This document shows, piece by piece, positions 31,342-36,059 of a DNA stretch of 36,059 bases. The translations under genes were made by a program, and so were the position numbers. The DNA is taken from positions 1 through 36,059 of the forward strand of contig CAYJJI010000011.1 in the NCBI GenBank assembly GCA_964370475.1. The letters run 5' to 3'. A model generated the notes under the pieces. It made no database searches, was not told where the DNA came from, and saw nothing but the letters and a program-made list of their open reading frames with translations. The stretch's first letter is position 1. Each line of letters begins with the position of its first letter. This stretch comes from CAYJCL01 sp964370475 (GTDB lineage Bacteria > Bacillota_I > Bacilli_A > RF39 > UBA660).

Positions 31342-33438
31342 ATGAATAAAATAAAAAATTTTATGAAGAAGATAATGTCTTTTATGACGTTGATTAAAAA
31401 TTATATTTTGGAGTATGTTTATACTAATAGAATATTTTTATCTTTTGTTGTCTTATCTTTAATTATGACTGTTATTGTTAGGGGTATAACTTTAGGAAAT
31501 GCAGATTTTTTACAACCGATGATTGTAGATTTAGCATTATTGCTCTTAATAGGATCTTTTGGATATTTTTTCAAACCTAATAAACAGTTTAGTTACTTTT
31601 TTGTTTGGATGATTATTATATCGGCAATTTGTGTTGTTAATTCCATTTATTTTACTTTCTTTTATTCTTTTGCATCCTTTAGTTTACTTGAAACTTTGTC
31701 TCAAGTAGGTGAGGTTCAAGGTTCTTTAGTTGAGAGATTAAAAATGATGGACTTTGTTTTTGTACTATTTCCTTTATTCTTTTATTATATTCATAGGATG
31801 GTAAATACTACTAATTATTATTCTATGGTTACTAAGGTTGAAAAAGGCAAGAGGTTATTTGCTAATACTTTGATTGTTTCTACGGTATTAATATCTTCTG
31901 TTGTTGTTACATTAGAGCCTAAAGATTTTAGTAGAATTTCTACTCAATGGAATAAGGATTATGTTGTTTCAGAGTTTGGGATTATTTTATATCAAGGTAA
32001 TGATTTAGTTCAGAGTTTAACTCCAAAAATTAGTACTTTATTTGGATATGAGGAAGCTGTTATTAGATTTACAGAATACTTTGAAGAAGTATTTACATCT
32101 AATGAGGGAACAGATCTTACAAATAAATATACGGGTATATTAGAAGGTAAGAATGTAATTTTTGTTCATATGGAAAGTATTCAAACTTTCTTAGTTGATA
32201 TGGAAGTTAATGGAGTAGAGATTACGCCTACATTAAATAGAGTGGCTGAGGAAGGAATGTATTTTAGTGATTTTCATGCTCAAATAAGTTCTGGTACGAG
32301 TTCTGATACTGAGTTTACTCTAAATACTAGTTTAATGCCTGCATTATCTGGTATTGTTAATATTAATTATGTTAATAGAAATTATATATCTACACCTAAG
32401 TTATTATCTGAGAAGGGTTATTATATATTTAGTACTCATGGTAATAAATCTGATATGTGGAATAGAAATAATATGCATCCTTCTTTAGGATATGATGATT
32501 TCTTTGCGATGGAAGATTATGAGGTTACTGATGAAAATATTTTAGGACTAGGTATCTCTGATCAAGCTTTTTATCAACAATTTTATCCAAAATTGTTAGA
32601 AATAGATAATACTTATAATAATTATATGGGAACTGTTATTACTTTAACTAATCATTCTCCTTTCTTTGATGATGAAGATCCAAATTTTGATTTGTTCTTT
32701 ACTTATGGAGATTTAGATTTGACAAATACTTATCAAGGTGTTGACGAAGATGGTTTACCTATCGAAGTAGTTGATGATTATTTAGAAGATACTAATCTTG
32801 GAAATTATCTACACAGTGCTCATTATGCTGATATGGCATTAGGAGAGTTTATTGAAGTTATTGAGAATGATTCTAATTTAAAGGATACAGTATTTGTGTT
32901 TTATGGAGATCATGAAGCTAAGTTGAGTAAAAGTGAGTTTGAATATTATTATAATTATAATGAAGAGACTGGAACTGTTTATGAAGAAGAGGATCCTAAT
33001 TATGTTGATTTTGATTATTACAAGCATGAACTTAATAAAACTACTCCATTAGTTATTTGGACTGCTGATGAGGAGTTAAGAAGTAAATTAAATGTTGAAG
33101 TTACTGATATCATGGGTGTTATTGATGTAATGCCAACTATTGGTAATATGATGGGATTTAATAATCCATTTGCCCTTGGACATGATATTTTTGAAATAGG
33201 ATCAGATAATGTTGTAGTATTCCCTAATGGAAATTTTGCTACTAATTATGTTTATTATAAAAATTCTGATTCTACTCATTACATGAGACAAGAAGGTGGA
33301 ATAATTGAAAGCGATTACATTGATAATTTAATTGATTATACTGATGATTTATTACATGTTTCTTATGATATTATTCTTCATGATTTGATAGATAAAGAAG
33401 GAGATAAACTTCTTGGTATTGATGAGGATGTAGAATGA
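31342..33438 (+). CDS. Lipoteichoic acid synthase-like enzyme (LtaS family)
   Basis: 698 residues. Five N-terminal membrane helices (about 32-49, 60-76, 85-107, 135-151, 172-191) and a large outer alkaline-phosphatase/sulfatase-type domain (about 260-660), the layout of LtaS. Key residues are present: E278 (HMESI) as metal ligand, T319 (SGTSSDTEFTLN) as the catalytic threonine, and the FYGDHE motif with its Asp-His metal pair. A THGN motif is also seen. LtaS polymerises glycerol phosphate from phosphatidylglycerol onto a lipid anchor; some homologues are primases or use other substrates, so the exact product is not certain. RBS GAAGGG. It overlaps the next gene by four bases. Confidence 0.9.
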   Translation: MNKIKNFMKKIMSFMTLIKNYILEYVYTNRIFLSFVVLSLIMTVIVRGITLGNADFLQPMIVDLALLLLIGSFGYFFKPNKQFSYFFVWMIIISAICVVNSIYFTFFYSFASFSLLETLSQVGEVQGSLVERLKMMDFVFVLFPLFFYYIHRMVNTTNYYSMVTKVEKGKRLFANTLIVSTVLISSVVVTLEPKDFSRISTQWNKDYVVSEFGIILYQGNDLVQSLTPKISTLFGYEEAVIRFTEYFEEVFTSNEGTDLTNKYTGILEGKNVIFVHMESIQTFLVDMEVNGVEITPTLNRVAEEGMYFSDFHAQISSGTSSDTEFTLNTSLMPALSGIVNINYVNRNYISTPKLLSEKGYYIFSTHGNKSDMWNRNNMHPSLGYDDFFAMEDYEVTDENILGLGISDQAFYQQFYPKLLEIDNTYNNYMGTVITLTNHSPFFDDEDPNFDLFFTYGDLDLTNTYQGVDEDGLPIEVVDDYLEDTNLGNYLHSAHYADMALGEFIEVIENDSNLKDTVFVFYGDHEAKLSKSEFEYYYNYNEETGTVYEEEDPNYVDFDYYKHELNKTTPLVIWTADEELRSKLNVEVTDIMGVIDVMPTIGNMMGFNNPFALGHDIFEIGSDNVVVFPNGNFATNYVYYKNSDSTHYMRQEGGIIESDYIDNLIDYTDDLLHVSYDIILHDLIDKEGDKLLGIDEDVE

Positions 33439-34067
33439 AAAAATTACATAAAGGAATGTTAATTACTATATTTATATTAATGCTTATAGCTATGGTTATA
33501 GCTATATTCTATTTTGTTTTTAATAGTAATAGGGAAGTTATGGAAGTAGAAGTTATCGATAGTATTGAGGGTTATGACTATAGCTTAAGTAATTTAGATA
33601 GTGATTATTATAGAGATGAATTTTATAATTTAAAAGATATATTGAGTACTGATACTAATAGAGAATCTTATATTAAGCAAGTTGCTAAGTTATTTATTAT
33701 AGATTTATATACTTTAGATACTAAAATTAATAAGTATGATGTTGGAGGTATTGATTTTTATCATAAGGATAAAGTTAGTATGTTTAACTCAAAAGTTAGT
33801 GATACTTTTTATAATACTATTGTAGATAATACTTATGGTGATCGTGAACAGGATTTACCTGTTGTGAAAGATGTAATTGTTGGTAGTTATGATGTATCTG
33901 AGTACCTTTTAGGGGATACTGAAGTAAAGTCTTATATAGTCACTCTTAATTGGTCATATGAAAGTGATATGGGCTATGATACTTCTTCTGTTGTAACGAT
34001 TGTAGATAATGATAAAAAAGTTGAAGTTGTAGCTTTGGAGGCTATAGAAAAAGATACATTAAGTTAA
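33435..34067 (+). CDS. Single-pass membrane protein coupled to the LtaS-like gene
   Basis: 210 residues. One N-terminal membrane helix (about 8-29, MLITIFILMLIAMVIAIFYFVF shown in part) and a long outer domain, beta-rich with Asp and Tyr (GGIDFYHKDKVSMF, VIVGSYDVSEYLL, SYIVTLNWSYESDMG), as in NTF2-like or similar small folds; family not known. The start overlaps the LtaS-like stop (ATGA), so it is translated with it and may act as a partner at the outer membrane face. Its end is within the bidirectional terminator. Confidence 0.8.
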   Translation: MKKLHKGMLITIFILMLIAMVIAIFYFVFNSNREVMEVEVIDSIEGYDYSLSNLDSDYYRDEFYNLKDILSTDTNRESYIKQVAKLFIIDLYTLDTKINKYDVGGIDFYHKDKVSMFNSKVSDTFYNTIVDNTYGDREQDLPVVKDVIVGSYDVSEYLLGDTEVKSYIVTLNWSYESDMGYDTSSVVTIVDNDKKVEVVALEAIEKDTLS

Positions 34068-34078
34068 TGTATCTTTTT
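34048..34078. terminator. Bidirectional terminator
   Basis: AAAAAGATACATTA (34048-34061) pairs with TAATGTATCTTTTT (34065-34078), loop AGT. It serves the rightward LtaS-partner gene and the leftward LCP gene, whose stop is at 34078-34080. Confidence 0.88.
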
Positions 34079-35928
34079 TAATTTGTATTATTTATATAAT
34101 ATGTAATTGATGTGTAACCTTGAATGTTTGTGCCTGATTTAATACTTTGATTTGATATTAATCCTGGTAATCCGTTAGGGTTATAATATGCATGGTCTGA
34201 GTTTATAAATAAGGTTTCGTAAAGTAAACCGTTATTTTGAGCCCAGGTTTGTGCTTCTTCCATTGTTTTACCAACCATGTTAGGCATTGTTATTATTTTT
34301 GATCCTCCATATAAACCTTGTCCTATCACTTTAGTTTCGTAATCTTCGTTATAGTCTATAGTGAATGATTTATTTACTTGTTGTTCTTCTAAACCTAAGT
34401 TAATTCTCATTGCTGTTGATATTGCTTCCATACTTTCTTCGTAATATCCTTGTCCACTTGTTGCTATTGATGTTCCTGGTAATATAATAGGTAAGTTGTA
34501 ATATTCTAATTGAGCTTTATTAATTGTAATACCTTCGGTAATATTTGTATTTAAGATTATATCTAATCCTACCTCATATGATGATAGCATTGTTTTTGTA
34601 TCCATATTTGTTTCCATATTATCACTAATACTATTTATTAATTGTTCTATTTCACTTATACTTTTTATTTCCATAAGCTCTTTAGCTGTTGCTTCAATAA
34701 TTTGTTGTTGATGTCTATTTCTTGCAAAATCTGATTCTATATATAAATGTCTACATCTGGCATAGGCTAGAGCTTGTTCTCCGTCTATGTGTTGAACACC
34801 TGTATCAATGTATACTGTATCTTCTCCCCATTTACGTTCTGAATTTTGTTCACAAACCTGTCCATTACAATTTGTTCCGTCATTCCAATTGTAATCGGGT
34901 ACTTCTATATCAACTGTTATACCGCCTAGTGCATCTACGATGTCTACTACTGCTTTGAAATTTAATTTTAAATAATAATCTATTGGTGTATTCGTAACGT
35001 TTTCTACTGTGTCTATAACACAATCTGTTCCGTATGCTGCAGATGCATTTATCTTAGCGATTGCATTGTCTCTGCATGCAATAGGGACGATTGTGTCTCT
35101 TGCAATACTTACCATAGTTGCTCCAAGGGTATCTGGGTTAAATGTCATGAGAATTAGGGTATCTCCGTTAAAGGCTTGACTTGCATCTAATCCTTCTAGT
35201 TCTGAATCAACTCCCATAATTAAGATACTAAATGGTTCGGTTAGTTGTTTACCACTACCAGTATTAAGATCAATATTTTCTAGTTTTTCACTGTAGGTAT
35301 ATATTATTTTGGTTTCTGTTTTAATATTTTTAAATTGTTCTTCACCTTCGAAGAAAATTGTGTAGTTCCCTGATACAAAGATTGAGTCAACTTCGTTGTT
35401 ATACAATGCTTCTAACATTTGATAGTAGTCTTCATATTTAACTACTTGATTTGCAAGTTCTTCTTCTTTATATAATTTATTTGCTAATTGATATCCTTCT
35501 AAGTCTTCTTCATCATCGATTTTACCGATTGTTGAATTTTTATCAAATTCTGTGTCAGTTAGTGTTATTAGATTGCTTGTATATACTAGTTCTGTTTTAT
35601 TTAATCCAGCAATTCCATCTAGTACGATGTTTAATCCGTAAGAACTTAGGATAAATAGGGTTGAAAATATTATGCTTACAAACGTTAGTAAAAAAAATCT
35701 TAATTTTTTATTAATTAATATTGCTACTGGAGTAGCAATTAGATATATTACAGAGTAGATCCAAAAAAAAGCTAAAGCTATTATTCTATATACAGTTGCT
35801 ACTCCTGATAATTTAACGATATTTATAGTAAAGTAAATTAGTGATATTATATAAAGTAACGTAGTTATTTTATATAGTATTGTTTTAAATTTACTTTTGC
35901 GTTTTAATTTTTTTAAAAGTACTTTCAT
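34078..35928 (-). CDS. LytR-CpsA-Psr (LCP) family protein with C-terminal PASTA domain
   Basis: 616 residues. LCP enzymes attach teichoic acids or other polymers to peptidoglycan on the outer membrane face. Three N-terminal helices (about 18-38, 46-72, 77-100), then an accessory domain (about 110-230) with a periplasmic-binding-like segment, then the LCP core (about 231-420) with D241, D256, R277, D278, R391, R393, R403 and R405 in the expected places (MGVDS, GDTLIL, SIARDT, YARCRH, DFARNRHQQQ). Residues 544-613 (MPNMVGKTMEEAQTWA) are a PASTA domain, uncommon on LCP proteins. AAAGGTGG precedes the ATG. Its convergent neighbour is the LtaS-like enzyme, pointing to wall polymer assembly. Confidence 0.92.
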   Translation of the reverse strand: MKVLLKKLKRKSKFKTILYKITTLLYIISLIYFTINIVKLSGVATVYRIIALAFFWIYSVIYLIATPVAILINKKLRFFLLTFVSIIFSTLFILSSYGLNIVLDGIAGLNKTELVYTSNLITLTDTEFDKNSTIGKIDDEEDLEGYQLANKLYKEEELANQVVKYEDYYQMLEALYNNEVDSIFVSGNYTIFFEGEEQFKNIKTETKIIYTYSEKLENIDLNTGSGKQLTEPFSILIMGVDSELEGLDASQAFNGDTLILMTFNPDTLGATMVSIARDTIVPIACRDNAIAKINASAAYGTDCVIDTVENVTNTPIDYYLKLNFKAVVDIVDALGGITVDIEVPDYNWNDGTNCNGQVCEQNSERKWGEDTVYIDTGVQHIDGEQALAYARCRHLYIESDFARNRHQQQIIEATAKELMEIKSISEIEQLINSISDNMETNMDTKTMLSSYEVGLDIILNTNITEGITINKAQLEYYNLPIILPGTSIATSGQGYYEESMEAISTAMRINLGLEEQQVNKSFTIDYNEDYETKVIGQGLYGGSKIITMPNMVGKTMEEAQTWAQNNGLLYETLFINSDHAYYNPNGLPGLISNQSIKSGTNIQGYTSITYYINNTN

Positions 35929-35950
35929 TTAACCACCTTTTATATATATT

Positions 35951-35980
35951 ATTATATTATATATAGTAATTTATTACAAA
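35951..35980 (-). promoter_or_regulatory. Promoter of the LCP gene
   Basis: On the minus strand, TTTGTA (35980-35975), 18 bases, TATAAT (35956-35951). Confidence 0.5.
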
Positions 35981-36007
35981 CTTTTATAATTTTTGTATGT
36001 CAACTTA

Positions 36008-36016
36008 TGATATAAT
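36008..36016 (+). promoter_or_regulatory. Extended -10 promoter of the last gene
   Basis: TGATATAAT (36008-36016) matches TGn-TATAAT. It is divergent from the LCP promoter across a short AT-rich gap. Confidence 0.5.
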
Positions 36017-36038
36017 AGTTTTAGAATGGAAGTTATTT

Positions 36039-36059
36039 ATGAAGAGTAGTAAAATGATG
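36039..36059 (+). CDS. Start of a gene cut by the window edge
   Basis: ATG at 36039 follows TGGAAG (36027-36032) and the extended -10 at 36008. Only MKSSKMM is visible, so no function can be given; a later ATG at 36054 or 36057 could also be the start. Confidence 0.4.

Overview
The window is very AT-rich DNA from a low-GC, Gram-positive-type bacterium of the class Bacilli. The gene order secY-adk-map-infA-rpmJ-rpsM-rpsK-rpoA-rplQ, a T-box leader on pheST, a tmRNA gene, strong AGGAGG-type ribosome binding sites and short hairpin plus T-run terminators all fit Firmicutes. TGA is a stop codon (secY ends in TGA and Trp is TGG), so this is not a TGA-Trp mycoplasma. The LtaS-like enzyme, LCP protein and LysM protein argue for a cell wall. 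An uncultured gut lineage such as RF39 or a relative of Erysipelotrichales would fit, but that placement is inference; no 16S gene is present.

Layout. Positions 1-4861 hold the end of the spc/alpha ribosomal protein operon, closed by a terminator after rplQ. Positions 4892-8172 hold three unknown genes: a one-pass membrane protein, a 709-residue coiled-coil protein with a disordered tail, and an 82-residue partner. Positions 8186-11787 hold the T-box controlled pheS-pheT operon, which ends in a bidirectional terminator against a leftward operon (11790-14757). That operon encodes a Tat-like/helical membrane protein and a cysteine-repeat surface protein. The tmRNA gene lies at 14831-15194. Positions 15263-19044 carry a YdbS/YdbT pair, a small membrane protein, an ASCH-domain protein and an HTH-metallophosphoesterase fusion. 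Positions 19047-20927 carry a secreted protein with an FGE-like C-terminus.

Positions 20971-25860 form the most unusual cluster: a tail-anchored HipA-fold protein that has lost catalytic residues, a bacterial PH-domain protein, a type II membrane protein, a three-LysM protein without a signal peptide, and a polytopic membrane protein with an extracellular domain. A tRNA-Cys gene follows. Positions 26043-31306 are an accessory stretch: a YHYH/cadherin-like surface protein, two small paralogs about 45% identical over their core, an unknown cytosolic protein, a DUF1292 protein, a membrane-linked HExxH protein, a membrane protein and a small protein whose promoter abuts a perfect 16-bp palindrome. 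Positions 31311-35980 are envelope biogenesis: an LtaS-like lipoteichoic acid synthase with a membrane partner, convergent with an LCP protein carrying a C-terminal PASTA domain. A rightward gene begins at the very end.

The left third is housekeeping (translation, secretion, RNA polymerase). The rest is dominated by envelope proteins, many with no family I can name. No prophage, insertion sequence or CRISPR array is visible. Several start codons were placed by the ribosome binding site or promoter rather than by the longest frame, and each such case is explained in its entry.
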